Shown: positions 44,495 to 54,032, numbered from the stretch's first letter. The stretch: DNA of 64,000 nucleotides from an uncultured Eggerthella sp. (GCA_900542065.1 UQLU01000006.1:62001-126000), one strand, 5' to 3'. Notes: a model not told the origin generated them from the sequence alone. Numbers and translations: made by a program.

Positions 44495-44527
44495 GAAACA
44501 ATAACGAAACATCTTCATGGATATAAT
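44495..44527 (+). promoter_or_regulatory. Possible GlnR-type half-sites and -10 element upstream of glnA
   Basis: Two GAAAC pentamers at 44495-44499 and 44506-44510 are 11 bases apart (AC-n9-AC). They sit where a -35 box would lie for TATAAT at 44522-44527; no -35 hexamer is visible. This layout suggests activator-dependent transcription. Confidence 0.45.
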
Positions 44528-44565
44528 AGCCTTGAGTGTTGTAAGGCTTCCAGGAGGATAAACTC

Positions 44566-45909
44566 ATGACTAGCAGTCCTGACCAAGATTTTGTTTTAAA
44601 AACCATTAAAAGCCGAGATGTTCACTTCGTTCGTTTTTGGTTTTGTGATGTCCTTGGTTATATGAAATCATTTGCGGTTATTCCAAGCGAATTGGAAAAC
44701 GCATTTGAGGAGGGCATGGGCTTTGACGCAAGTTGTGTGCGAGGATTTGCTCACACAAGCGAATCGGACATGCTAGCTTACCCTGAAGCTTCAACGTTTC
44801 AAATTTTGCCGTGGCGTCCCGAACGAAATGCAGTTGCTCGTATGTTCTGCTCAATTAAAACGCCCGAAGGAGAATATTTCGATGGCGATTCGCGCTATGT
44901 TTTGAAGCGCCAGGTGGCAAAGGCGGCAAAGCTTGGGTACGTACTTAATGTTGGTCCAGAACTAGAATATTTTTACTTCAAAGATTCAAAAGATACCGAA
45001 GTTCTAGATCGAGGTGGTTATTTCGATCTTACTTCGCTTGATATGGCAAGCGATCTTCGCCGTGACACTATTCTTACCCTTGAAAAAATGGGTATTCCTG
45101 TTGAATATTCCCATCATGAAAGTGGCCCTTCGCAACAGGAAATAGATTTGCGTTTTGCCGATGCGCTTACCATGGCAGATAACGTGATGACCTATAAGTT
45201 GGTTGTAAAAGAAATTGCAGCAAAATATGGCGTGTATGCTTCATTTATGCCCAAGCCACTAACCGATGCACCGGGTTCTGGTATGCATATTCACCAAAGT
45301 CTTTTTGATTCAAAGGGTAATAATGCCTTCTTTGATGCTAACGATCCTGAAGGATTTAACCTTTCCAAATTGGCAAAGCACTATATTGCGGGCTTGTTGA
45401 AATACGCTCCAGAATATTGCTTGCTTACTAACCCTTGCGTCAATTCATACAAACGTCTTGTTCCGGGTGGTGAAGCGCCGGTACATATTACCTGGGCGCG
45501 TAAGAATCGTTCAGCTTTAGTCCGTATACCTGGGTACAAGCCCCAAAAAGAAGTGGCGTGCCGTGTTGAACTTCGTAATCCCGATCCTTCCGCTAATCCA
45601 TATTTGGCATTTTCAGCGGTACTTGCTGCTGGATTGAGGGGCATTGAAGATGAATTAGATCTTCAAGAGTCCATCGAAGATAGCGATTGGTCTCATCTTT
45701 CGCGCCAGGAGCTGCGTGCTCAAGGGGTAGAAACTCTCCCCGATACGCTCGGAGAAGCTGTTGAGTGTTTTGCAGCGTCGGAGCTTATGAAAGAAGTACT
45801 CGGCGATCATATCCACACCTTCTTGGTTAATGCAAAACGTAAGGAATGGAATGATTATTTGCGTCATGTTTCCAGCTGGGAATTAAATCGCTATTTAGGT
45901 GTTTTGTAG
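44566..45909 (+). CDS. glnA: Glutamine synthetase, type I
   Basis: Condenses glutamate and ammonia to glutamine with ATP. Metal and substrate residues are in VGPELEYFYF, GPSQQEIDLRFADAL and GSGMHIHQSL; the ATP/glutamate loops are VNSYKRLVPGGEAP and NRSALVRIPG. At 447 residues it belongs to the shorter GS-I alpha group, which is normally not adenylylated; the E. coli adenylylation loop is not obvious. CAGGAGG precedes the ATG. The regulator gene follows after 13 bases and probably shares the transcript. Confidence 0.94.
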   Translation: MTSSPDQDFVLKTIKSRDVHFVRFWFCDVLGYMKSFAVIPSELENAFEEGMGFDASCVRGFAHTSESDMLAYPEASTFQILPWRPERNAVARMFCSIKTPEGEYFDGDSRYVLKRQVAKAAKLGYVLNVGPELEYFYFKDSKDTEVLDRGGYFDLTSLDMASDLRRDTILTLEKMGIPVEYSHHESGPSQQEIDLRFADALTMADNVMTYKLVVKEIAAKYGVYASFMPKPLTDAPGSGMHIHQSLFDSKGNNAFFDANDPEGFNLSKLAKHYIAGLLKYAPEYCLLTNPCVNSYKRLVPGGEAPVHITWARKNRSALVRIPGYKPQKEVACRVELRNPDPSANPYLAFSAVLAAGLRGIEDELDLQESIEDSDWSHLSRQELRAQGVETLPDTLGEAVECFAASELMKEVLGDHIHTFLVNAKRKEWNDYLRHVSSWELNRYLGVL

Positions 45910-45922
45910 GGAGGTGTGAGCA

Positions 45923-46600
45923 GTGCAACAAAGAAAAAAAGTTGTATTCATAGCAGATAGTCTTGATAACGCTCACAAATTCCAAGCAGTATTATCGGGA
46001 CTTGATGTAGAAGTTGCTGCGGGGTCTTCGCTCCAGTTCAAAAAGCTATTAAGCGATAATCCAGGCTATGATCTTATCATCTATGAACTTCCCGCCGAAG
46101 GCGTACAGGTTTTACCCGATATCGAAAAAACCTTGGTAGATGATGGAAACATTCCGCTCCTTCTTATTGTGAAAGAACATATGATTCAGGGTTTGAGTTT
46201 GCCCGTTCAAATTAAAAGCGACTTTGTGGTCCATGGTGCGAGCGCCGATGAGTGTTCATTGCGTATTCGACAACTCTTGTGGCCTGGAAATGAGAGCTCG
46301 GTAAATGATGTCGTTTCGATTGATGGCATGACTATCAATTTGGCAACGTATCAGGTTTCAGTCAACGATGAGCCGATCGATTTCACCTATCTTGAATATG
46401 CCTTGCTGGCGTTTTTAGTTACTCATCCTGGACGTACCTATTCACGCGATGCGCTTCTCCGTCGTGTTTGGGGCTTTGATTATTTTGGTGGCTCGCGTAC
46501 GGTCGATGTTCATGTTCGACGTGTTCGTGCAAAACTGGGCCCTGAATTATCTCAACATCTAGAAACTATTCGTGGCGTGGGCTATCTCTGGAACTCCTAA
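45923..46600 (+). CDS. Atypical OmpR-family response regulator, GlnR-like
   Basis: 225 residues. The receiver-like N-domain (1-115) lacks the phosphorylation site: at the usual Asp position it reads LIIYELP with Glu55, and the acidic pair near the start is reduced to IADS. The C-terminal winged helix (about 130-225) is intact (TYLEYALLAFLV, SRDALLRRVWG, TVDVHVRRVRAKLG, IRGVGYLW). No sensor kinase adjoins. Actinobacterial GlnR is an orphan OmpR-type regulator of nitrogen genes; the position directly behind glnA makes a GlnR-like role likely but unproven. GTG start with GGGAGG upstream; a terminator follows. Confidence 0.82.
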   Translation: MQQRKKVVFIADSLDNAHKFQAVLSGLDVEVAAGSSLQFKKLLSDNPGYDLIIYELPAEGVQVLPDIEKTLVDDGNIPLLLIVKEHMIQGLSLPVQIKSDFVVHGASADECSLRIRQLLWPGNESSVNDVVSIDGMTINLATYQVSVNDEPIDFTYLEYALLAFLVTHPGRTYSRDALLRRVWGFDYFGGSRTVDVHVRRVRAKLGPELSQHLETIRGVGYLWNS

Positions 46601-46645
46601 AAGCCTCAGCGGTAAAGCGCACTATCGTTGTATAACGTACTGAAC

Positions 46646-46679
46646 AAGAGAGCTTCGGTAAGGAGCTCTCTTTGTTTTG
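46646..46679 (+). terminator. Rho-independent terminator of the glnA operon
   Basis: A 9-bp stem (46646-46654 with 46664-46672), a nine-base loop and a TTGTTTT tail. Confidence 0.82.
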
Positions 46680-46687
46680 CGCTGTTT

Positions 46688-46717
46688 TTGTTCTAGGTTA
46701 CATGTCGCGGGTATAAT
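46688..46717 (+). promoter_or_regulatory. Promoter of polA
   Basis: TTGTTC (46688-46693), 18 bases, perfect TATAAT (46712-46717). The polA ATG follows 30 bases later. Confidence 0.6.
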
Positions 46718-46747
46718 CGAATGCATTCTGATGTGAGAGGATTTTGC

Positions 46748-49387
46748 ATGTCTAAAACCGTTGCCGTAATTGACGGAAATTCTTTAATGCACCGAGCATA
46801 TCATGCGGTGCCACCTACGATGACTGCTCCTGATGGAACACCAACCAATGCCGCTTTTGGTTTTATTTCCATGTTGGTGAAGTTTATTGAAATGGCCCAA
46901 CCTGATGCCATTATTTGCGCTTTCGATAAGGGGCGCCCCGCTTTTCGTATGGAAGCACTTGCCCAATATAAGGCTCAGCGTCCTCCGATGGATGATGATT
47001 TGCGGGTGCAGTTTCCTGTAATTGAAAAGCTCCTGGATTCCATGGGGATTCCTGTGGTTTCTCTTAAAGGGTGGGAAGGCGATGACATTTTAGGCACCAT
47101 TGCTGCTCGCGATGAGGAACTGGGATATCGCACCCTTTTGGTAACAGGGGATAAAGATGCTTATCAATTAGTAAGTGACCTAACGCGTGTTGTTACTACC
47201 AAGCGTGGTATTACCGATGTAGTTATTTATGGACCTGAAGAGGTGGAGGATCGCTATGGGGTTACCCCGAGTCAATTTACCGACTTTTTGGGTTTAAAGG
47301 GTGATAAGTCCGACAACATTCCTGGTGTTCCGGGCATTGGCGATAAGAAAGCCGCTTCTATGTTGCAGTCATATGGCAACCTGGAAGGAATTTATGAAAA
47401 CCTCGATAAGTTCAAAGGTAAACAGTTAGAAAACCTTACCGAGCACAAAGATGATGCATTTTTATCTCGTCAGGTAGCAACGATTGTGCGAGATGCTGAT
47501 ATTGATATCGATCCTTCGGAGGTATCGTTTCCTAACTTTGAAGTAGAAGAAGTAACGAAGGCTTTTTCTGAAGTGCGTTTTATGGCTCATCTCAATAAAG
47601 TATTAGGTCTTGCTGGTGCTTCAGGTGCTGCTTCGCAGGCGCCCACGTTTGAAGTTGCTTCAGAGGTTTGTGAAGGTCAAGAAGCCCGCGAGGCGCTTGA
47701 TGCGTATCTGTCGGAGTCTCATGAAACGCCCCTTGCGATTTCATGGAAACGAGAAGCACAGGCATCCTTGTTTGATTCTGGACTATCTGTTGCAGTGCTT
47801 CTTGATGAAAAAGTCGCCTTTTTCCGAGAAGATGAGGCACTCGAGGTACTTGCGCGCATAGTTCGCGAAGTGCCGTTTGCAACCTTTGATGCTAAAGCGT
47901 TAGTCGAATGCGTATTTCCTCGTGATGAATCGCAAAAAGCGTGGGTAAGCGCAAAAGAAGTACTCGCTATGAATGCTTTTGATGTTGCGTTGGCTGGTTA
48001 TGTAGTTGATTCCAATACGGGCGTTTCAACGCTTTCTGCCTTGATGGAGCGCTTTGCTGCTGCGGTTTTGCCTGAGGAAGAAGACACCGACAAGGCTCTT
48101 GTTTTAGAAGTGTCCGCCATTGCTGCGCTCATCGATCCGCTTACTCAAGCGCTCGAAGAACGTGAAGTGTATACGGTGTATCAAGAAATTGATGCACCGC
48201 TTATTGGGGTATTGGCATGTATGGAGCGTATTGGTGCTGCAATAGACACGGATCATTTGGCAATGTTGTCAAAGGATGCGGGTGCAGAAATTGAGCGTTT
48301 GCGCAATGCAATTTATACCAGTGCGGGTAGAGAATTTAATATTGATTCTCCCAAGCAGCTCTCAGAAATTCTTTTTGATGAAATAGGATTGAAGCCCATC
48401 AAGAAAACGCAACGTGGCTACTCTACTGATGCAAAGGTTCTCAAAGAATTATCGAGTGAACATGAACTTCCTCAATTGGTGTTAGAGTATCGCGAATATG
48501 CCAAGATTAAATCCACCTACATTGATGCATTGCCGCGCATGATTGCTCAAGATGGGCGTGTCCATACCTCATTCAATGAAATGGTTACCACAACGGGGCG
48601 TTTATCTTCATCGGATCCTAATTTGCAAAATATTCCCGTGCGCACCGAATTCGGTCGTAATATTCGAACTTGTTTTGTGCCTTTGCATGATGGCGAGGTA
48701 TTTCTTTCGGCAGACTATTCTCAGATCGAATTGCGTTTGCTTGCACATCTGTCAGGGGATGCTCATCTTATTGAGGAATTTTGTTCAGGTGAAGACTTCC
48801 ATGCGCGTACTGCTTCGCGTGTGTTCGGAATCCCTGTCGAGGATATAACACCAGAGTTGCGAAGCCGTGCTAAGGCGGTCAATTTTGGCATTGTCTATGG
48901 TCAGCAAGCCTATGGCTTGGCGCAATCACTCGACATTCCGTTTTACGAAGCGAAAGAGATGATAGATCGCTACTTTGAAGCCTATCCAGGGGTACGTCAT
49001 TATTTAGACGATGTTGTAGCGCAAGCACATGAATGTGGCTATGCCGTAACCCTTTTTGGTCGCCGTCGTTATATTCCTGAGCTCAAAGCGAAAAATCCTG
49101 CTCAGCGTGGGTTTGGTGAGCGAACGGCTATGAATCACCCTATGCAAGGTACGGCGGCAGACATCATTAAACTTGCTATGCGCCAAGTTATGGAAAAGCT
49201 GGTCGAAGGCTCATTTGGAGCGCAGCTGCTTTTGCAAGTTCATGACGAATTAGACCTGTCGGTTCCTGTGCAAGAAGTGGAAGAAGTATCGGCATTGGTC
49301 AAGGGAGTTATGGAATCAGTGGTAGAACTTTCAGTTCCTTTACTGGCAGATGTGTCGAGTGGAAGAAATTGGGCAGAAGCTCATTAA
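46748..49387 (+). CDS. polA: DNA polymerase I
   Basis: 879 residues in three parts. The 5' nuclease domain (1-290) has VIDGNSLMHRAYHAV, GWEGDDILGT and KGDKSDNIPGVPGIG. The middle 3'-5' exonuclease-like domain (about 320-490) lacks the DxE and other acidic catalytic residues, so proofreading is probably absent, as in Bacillus and Thermus enzymes. The polymerase domain has motif A DYSQIELRLLAHLSGD, motif B RSRAKAVNFGIVYG and motif C QVHDEL. It works in repair and Okazaki-fragment processing. GAGAGGA before ATG 46748 decides the start over an upstream ATG. Confidence 0.95.
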   Translation: MSKTVAVIDGNSLMHRAYHAVPPTMTAPDGTPTNAAFGFISMLVKFIEMAQPDAIICAFDKGRPAFRMEALAQYKAQRPPMDDDLRVQFPVIEKLLDSMGIPVVSLKGWEGDDILGTIAARDEELGYRTLLVTGDKDAYQLVSDLTRVVTTKRGITDVVIYGPEEVEDRYGVTPSQFTDFLGLKGDKSDNIPGVPGIGDKKAASMLQSYGNLEGIYENLDKFKGKQLENLTEHKDDAFLSRQVATIVRDADIDIDPSEVSFPNFEVEEVTKAFSEVRFMAHLNKVLGLAGASGAASQAPTFEVASEVCEGQEAREALDAYLSESHETPLAISWKREAQASLFDSGLSVAVLLDEKVAFFREDEALEVLARIVREVPFATFDAKALVECVFPRDESQKAWVSAKEVLAMNAFDVALAGYVVDSNTGVSTLSALMERFAAAVLPEEEDTDKALVLEVSAIAALIDPLTQALEEREVYTVYQEIDAPLIGVLACMERIGAAIDTDHLAMLSKDAGAEIERLRNAIYTSAGREFNIDSPKQLSEILFDEIGLKPIKKTQRGYSTDAKVLKELSSEHELPQLVLEYREYAKIKSTYIDALPRMIAQDGRVHTSFNEMVTTTGRLSSSDPNLQNIPVRTEFGRNIRTCFVPLHDGEVFLSADYSQIELRLLAHLSGDAHLIEEFCSGEDFHARTASRVFGIPVEDITPELRSRAKAVNFGIVYGQQAYGLAQSLDIPFYEAKEMIDRYFEAYPGVRHYLDDVVAQAHECGYAVTLFGRRRYIPELKAKNPAQRGFGERTAMNHPMQGTAADIIKLAMRQVMEKLVEGSFGAQLLLQVHDELDLSVPVQEVEEVSALVKGVMESVVELSVPLLADVSSGRNWAEAH

Positions 49388-49485
49388 TTTTGCGCATAAA
49401 CGTGCTAATATATACGGTCGACTCTCGGTATAAAAGGAATCAGTTAGTGGTCGCACATAACTTTGTGAAATTTCAAGGTTATGCG

Positions 49486-49514
49486 TTGACACCGTCCACG
49501 CTGGCTGATAAGAT
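49486..49514 (+). promoter_or_regulatory. Extended -10 promoter of rplU-rpmA
   Basis: Perfect TTGACA (49486-49491), 17 bases, TAAGAT (49509-49514), with a TG one base upstream of the -10 box. A 9-pair hairpin (cataactt/aaggttatg) ends just before the -35 box. Confidence 0.72.
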
Positions 49515-49552
49515 AACGCCTTGCGTTTTGGCATTTTTATAGGAGATTATTC

Positions 49553-49870
49553 ATGTACGCTATTATTAAAACGGGCGGCAAGCAGTACAAGGTGGCCGCT
49601 GGTGACTATCTTAATGTAGAGAAGCTTGATGCTGAAGTAGGCAGCACCGTGGCTTTGAACGCTATCGCTATTGTTGATGGCAAGAATGTTGTTGCTGATC
49701 CTGAAGAGGCTGCAAAGACCAAGGTTGAGGCTAAGGTTGTAGAGCAGTTCAAGGGTGAAAAGCAGCTCGTATTTAAGTTTAAGAAGCGCAAGAACTACAA
49801 GAAGATGCGCGGTCATCGTCAGAACTTGACTCGCATTCAGATTTGCGCTGTAGGTTCCGAGCAAGCGTAA
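49553..49870 (+). CDS. rplU: 50S ribosomal protein L21
   Basis: 105 residues: MYAIIKTGGKQYKVAAGDYLNV at the start (first 20 residues are diagnostic) and the basic 23S rRNA-binding KKRKNYKKMRGHRQ near residue 77. AGGAGA precedes the ATG. It leads the conserved rplU-rpmA-obg cluster. Confidence 0.96.
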   Translation: MYAIIKTGGKQYKVAAGDYLNVEKLDAEVGSTVALNAIAIVDGKNVVADPEEAAKTKVEAKVVEQFKGEKQLVFKFKKRKNYKKMRGHRQNLTRIQICAVGSEQA

Positions 49871-49888
49871 GCGAAGGAGGGAATATTC

Positions 49889-50140
49889 ATGGCACATAAG
49901 AAAGGTCAAGGTTCCATCCGCAACGGTCGCGATTCCCAGTCCAAGCGCCTTGGTTGCAAGCGCTTTGCCGGCGAACTCGTAGGTGCGGGCAACATTTTGG
50001 TACGTCAGCGTGGTACCCACTTCCATCCTGGTGAGAATGTAGGTCGCGGTAAGGACGACACCCTGTTTGCTTTGTGCGAAGGTCGTGTTGAATACACCAA
50101 GGGCGCACGCCGCAAGGTTCATGTACGTCCTGAGGCGTAA
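49889..50140 (+). CDS. rpmA: 50S ribosomal protein L27
   Basis: 83 residues. MAHKKGQGSIRNGRDSQSKR shows the flexible N-terminus that reaches the peptidyl-transferase centre, without the Firmicutes-type N-terminal extension cleaved by Prp. FAGELVGAGNILVRQRGTHF follows. GAAGGAGGG precedes the ATG. Confidence 0.96.
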   Translation: MAHKKGQGSIRNGRDSQSKRLGCKRFAGELVGAGNILVRQRGTHFHPGENVGRGKDDTLFALCEGRVEYTKGARRKVHVRPEA

Positions 50141-50170
50141 ATAATAGTTTACTTTACCTTTTAATTTCAA

Positions 50171-50205
50171 AGCCCTCTGCGCTGCAGGGGGCTTTTCGTT
50201 TAGAA
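50171..50205 (+). terminator. Rho-independent terminator after rpmA
   Basis: A 12-pair stem (50171-50182 with 50186-50197, one T-G pair), a GCT loop and a TTTTCGTTT tail. Read-through may still feed obg, 12 bases further. Confidence 0.85.
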
Positions 50206-50216
50206 TCGGACATACT

Positions 50217-51614
50217 ATGTTTACAGATAAAGTTCGCATATTTGTTAAGGCTGGAGATGGCGGAGCTGGATGCATGTCCTTTCGCCGTGAAGCCCATGTG
50301 CCCAAAGGTGGTCCTGACGGTGGCGATGGCGGTAAGGGCGGAGATGTTATTCTTCGTGCTGATATGCGCGTTTCTTCGTTAATCGATTATCGTTTTAAGC
50401 ATCATTTTAAGGCTACTCGCGGAACCCATGGCAAGGGTTCTAAAATGAACGGAGCTAATGGGGAAGACCTTATCCTAAAGGTTCCTGTTGGCACTATCGT
50501 GCGTGAATATAACGAAGAAACAAAAGAAACGGGAGAAATCATCGCCGATCTTACCCATGATGGAGAGCAGATCATTGTGGCTCGTGGTGGAGTTGGCGGT
50601 CGTGGTAATACTCACTTTGTAACGCCTACTCGTCGTGCTCCTGCGTTTGCAGAACTTGGCGTTCCTGCGGAAGAATGCTGGGTTGAATTGGAAATGAAAC
50701 TCATGGCAGATGCAGCGCTGGTGGGTGTTCCTTCTGCGGGTAAATCTTCGCTTATCTCTCGTATATCTGCCGCTAAACCAAAAATTGCTGACTATCCTTT
50801 TACTACGCTGGTGCCTAACTTGGGCGTTGTAAAAATTGATTCGTATAACTATGTTGTAGCAGATGTTCCTGGTCTTATTGAGGGTGCTCATGAAGGCAAA
50901 GGACTGGGTCATGAATTCTTACGCCATATTGAGCGTAGCGCCATCATTTTGCATGTTGTCGATTTGACGGGTGGTTATGAGGGACGTGATCCCGTTGAGG
51001 ATTACCGTATCATTAATAACGAATTGAAATTGTACGCTCCTGAATTAGCAGAGCGTCCGTGTATTGTAATTGGCAATAAGATTGATGCTCCTGGTGCCCA
51101 GGAAGCTGCAGAACGTCTAGCTCAGGAAGTTAAAAAGGATTCACTTGAGAGGGTCGGCGGCAACGAATTTGAAACAAGCCCCTTGGATCCAAAGCTTTAT
51201 TGCACCAGTGCGGTAACGGGTGAAGGTATTGAAGTTCTTATGCGTGTAGTGGGATCACGCGTTGCTCAGTTGCGTGAAGAAGCGCGCAAAGAGCAAGAAG
51301 GTAAAGAGCACTTCGATCAAATTTGGCAGCATCGTCGCGATGAACGCGATAAGCGCTTCGAAATTACTCAGCTCTCTGAAGGAGTGTTCCGTGTTACCGG
51401 CAAGCAAATTGAGCGAATGGTTATTCAGACCGACTGGGAAAACGATGAAGCGGTTACCTTCTTGCAGCATCGTTTTAAGCGCCTAAAGCTCGATCAGGCT
51501 CTTGAAGATGCGGGAGCGCGTGATGGCGATGAAATTCGAATTCTGGGATATGAATTCGAATTTGAATCTGCTCGTATGCGCGAAGATGATATTTATAGCG
51601 GATTGGATATTTAA
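50217..51614 (+). CDS. obg: GTPase Obg/CgtA
   Basis: 465 residues. The glycine-rich Obg fold (1-160) starts FTDKVRIFVKAGDGGAGCMS. The G domain shows GVPSAGKSSLI (G1), the switch-I threonine in YPFTTLVPNLG, DVPGLIEGA (G3) and GNKID (G4). A C-terminal OCT domain (about 360-435) is present. It acts in large-subunit assembly and the stringent/stress response. It begins close to the rpmA terminator, and the ribosome site is weak. Confidence 0.94.
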   Translation: MFTDKVRIFVKAGDGGAGCMSFRREAHVPKGGPDGGDGGKGGDVILRADMRVSSLIDYRFKHHFKATRGTHGKGSKMNGANGEDLILKVPVGTIVREYNEETKETGEIIADLTHDGEQIIVARGGVGGRGNTHFVTPTRRAPAFAELGVPAEECWVELEMKLMADAALVGVPSAGKSSLISRISAAKPKIADYPFTTLVPNLGVVKIDSYNYVVADVPGLIEGAHEGKGLGHEFLRHIERSAIILHVVDLTGGYEGRDPVEDYRIINNELKLYAPELAERPCIVIGNKIDAPGAQEAAERLAQEVKKDSLERVGGNEFETSPLDPKLYCTSAVTGEGIEVLMRVVGSRVAQLREEARKEQEGKEHFDQIWQHRRDERDKRFEITQLSEGVFRVTGKQIERMVIQTDWENDEAVTFLQHRFKRLKLDQALEDAGARDGDEIRILGYEFEFESARMREDDIYSGLDI

Positions 51615-51617
51615 TTC

Positions 51618-52742
51618 ATGCGAAATGGCAAACGAGTCATAGTTATCAAGATTGGTTCATCGACGCTTGTTGACAAGCAAGGTAAGCTCAATCGCGGCTA
51701 TTTCGAAGGACTTGCCAAACAGGTTTATGAGTTACGCCAAGCGGGCTGGAGCCCACTGATTGTTTCGAGTGCTGCTATTGCCTGTGGCCTTGAAGCGCTT
51801 GGCATCACGCAGCGTCCAAGTGATATGCCTTCTTTGCAGGCTGCTGCATCGGTGGGGCAAAACGCTTTGATGGCAACGTATGCTGAAGCTTTTTCCGAAT
51901 ACGATATTTTAACTTCTTGCGTGTTAATAACGCGTCACAGCACAGCAAATCGCAATGCATATCTTCATGCGCGTGACACGCTTGAACGTTTGTTGGATTT
52001 TGATGTGGTTCCTATCATCAATGAAAATGATACGGTTTCAGTAGAACAAATTCGTTTTGGCGATAACGACACCTTAGCAGCGCTCGTATCGTGTTTGGTT
52101 AAAGCAGATCTGTGTGTAGTTTTCTCTGACATTGATGGTCTTTATACTGCTAATCCCTTTGAAGATAAAAATGCCAAGCTTGTGCCTGTGGTAACAGAAA
52201 TAACTCCTGAGCTTATGGCTACTGCAGGGGGAGCAACCTCAACGGTAGGTAGCGGCGGTATGGTAACTAAGATTCGCGCGGCACGTGTGTTAATGATTGC
52301 TGGCATTACGATGGTGATTTGTCACGGCAAAGAGCCTGATGCTCTTCCTCGTATTGCTGCTGGCCAAAATTTAGGAACGCGCTTTGTGGCTCAAGGTGCT
52401 TCGCACGATATTACGCCTCGAAAACTCTGGATTGCTTTAGGTGATTCTGCTAAAGGTGTTATCGAAGTTGATCAAGGGGCAAAACGCGCTTTGGTTGAAC
52501 GGGGTTCTTCATTGTTGCCTGTGGGTATTGTTTCGGTTGAAGGAGCTTTTAGCCGCGGTGACATTGTTGATATCAAAGACACGGACGGTCATCTTTTTGC
52601 GCGCGGACGCGCGGGGGCTCCATATTCTGAAATGAGTTTGGCGCGTGGGCGCAGTCAAGATGAGCTAAAGGGCAATGAATTGCTGGAATACTTAAATACG
52701 AAGCCAGCAGTTCATCGAGACGAATTGGTGGTATTCGAATGA
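51618..52742 (+). CDS. proB: Glutamate 5-kinase with PUA domain
   Basis: First step of proline synthesis. The amino-acid-kinase domain (1-260) has VIKIGSSTLVDKQGKLN, INENDTVSVEQIRFGDNDTL and STVGSGGMVTKIRAA. A PUA domain ends the protein (about 275-365). It follows obg by three bases and overlaps proA by four (ATGA), so expression is coupled. Confidence 0.94.
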   Translation: MRNGKRVIVIKIGSSTLVDKQGKLNRGYFEGLAKQVYELRQAGWSPLIVSSAAIACGLEALGITQRPSDMPSLQAAASVGQNALMATYAEAFSEYDILTSCVLITRHSTANRNAYLHARDTLERLLDFDVVPIINENDTVSVEQIRFGDNDTLAALVSCLVKADLCVVFSDIDGLYTANPFEDKNAKLVPVVTEITPELMATAGGATSTVGSGGMVTKIRAARVLMIAGITMVICHGKEPDALPRIAAGQNLGTRFVAQGASHDITPRKLWIALGDSAKGVIEVDQGAKRALVERGSSLLPVGIVSVEGAFSRGDIVDIKDTDGHLFARGRAGAPYSEMSLARGRSQDELKGNELLEYLNTKPAVHRDELVVFE

Positions 52743-54028
52743 GTGAAGCAAAACAAGCAGCTCTTAGAGCACGAAATGCTATTCCTGCGCTTGCTCAAGC
52801 GTCGAATGAATTGCGAAACAAGGCGCTCTATTCTATGGCTCAAGCGCTCCGTAGTCATAGGGCATCCATCATTGAGGCAAATGAGTTGGATTGCGCTAAT
52901 GCGCGCGCTAAAAATACTAAAGACTCTCTGATCGATCGTCTTATGCTTAATGAAGATCGCATTTCAGCAATGGCAGATGCTCTTGAAGCACTTGCGCAAT
53001 TGCGTGATCCACTCGATCGAGTTTTGGAGGAGCGAAGCCTCTATAATGGTTTACGTTTGCGCCGCATAACTGTGCCATTAGGGGTTGTGGCAATGGTTTA
53101 CGAAGCACGTCCTAATGTTACTGCGGATGCGGCTGGTATCTGTATTAAGTCGGGTAATGCAGCGGTGCTTCGCGGTGGTTCTCTTGCTGTTAATTCCAAT
53201 AATGCTATAGCTGAAATACTACGTAATGCGGTAGAGGAAGTAGGTCTTCCAGCAGATTGTATTGTGGCTATTCAGTCTACTGATCGTGCAGAAACAGATG
53301 AACTGTTGTCTCTGCACGGTATTGTTGATGTACTTATTCCTCGTGGTGGAGCGGGTCTTATTCAGCACTGTGTTGAGCAAGCTAAAGTACCTGTTATTGA
53401 AACAGGAACAGGCAATTGTCATGTCTATGTTCACGAAACAGGTGATTTGGATAAGGCGTGTGCGATTGTAATGAACGCAAAAACGCAACGTCCTGGTGTC
53501 TGCAACGCTGAAGAATCGTTATTGGTTGATGAATCCATTGCAGGTGAATTCCTACCTGAAATGTTGTATCAACTTGCAAATGCAGGTGTCGTAATTCATG
53601 GATGCGAACAAACGCGTAGCTACGTTGATCTTGCTGAAAAACAGCATGGTGGTACCACCGTTGCTGATCATTTTGTTGATGCCACTGAAGATGACTGGGG
53701 CCGCGAATATCTCGGTCTAGAAATTAGCGTGAAAGTTATTGCTGGTGGTGTTGAAGAAGCTATTGCGCACATCAATCGTTACGGCACTGGACATTCTGAA
53801 TGCATCATTACGGGTACTCCTGAGGTGGGGCGGCGTTTCCAGAAAATGATAGATGCTGCTGCGGTGTACGTGAATGCTTCCACTCGCTTTACTGATGGTG
53901 GCGAATTTGGCCTTGGTGCAGAAATTGGCATTTCTACCCAAAAGTTGCACGTGCGTGGCCCCTTTGCTCTTGATGCTCTTACAAGCTCGAAGTATTTGAT
54001 CAATGGTGAAGGCCAGATAAGGTCATAG
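52739..54028 (+). CDS. proA: Glutamate-5-semialdehyde dehydrogenase (gamma-glutamyl phosphate reductase)
   Basis: 429 residues of the aldehyde-dehydrogenase superfamily. VPLGVVAMVYEARPNVTADA, GNAAVLRGGSLAVNSN, IPRGGAGLIQHC and the catalytic-Cys segment QRPGVCNAEESLLVDE are characteristic. It reduces glutamyl-5-phosphate made by ProB, giving the precursor of proline. It is translationally coupled to proB. Confidence 0.95.
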   Translation: MSEAKQAALRARNAIPALAQASNELRNKALYSMAQALRSHRASIIEANELDCANARAKNTKDSLIDRLMLNEDRISAMADALEALAQLRDPLDRVLEERSLYNGLRLRRITVPLGVVAMVYEARPNVTADAAGICIKSGNAAVLRGGSLAVNSNNAIAEILRNAVEEVGLPADCIVAIQSTDRAETDELLSLHGIVDVLIPRGGAGLIQHCVEQAKVPVIETGTGNCHVYVHETGDLDKACAIVMNAKTQRPGVCNAEESLLVDESIAGEFLPEMLYQLANAGVVIHGCEQTRSYVDLAEKQHGGTTVADHFVDATEDDWGREYLGLEISVKVIAGGVEEAIAHINRYGTGHSECIITGTPEVGRRFQKMIDAAAVYVNASTRFTDGGEFGLGAEIGISTQKLHVRGPFALDALTSSKYLINGEGQIRS

Positions 54029-54032
54029 GTTT

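Noticed and set aside
49547..50305. A 252-codon open frame on the minus strand across rplU and rpmA
   Set aside because: It is antisense to two certain ribosomal protein genes, has no ribosome site, and its product has no recognisable motif. It is a shadow frame.
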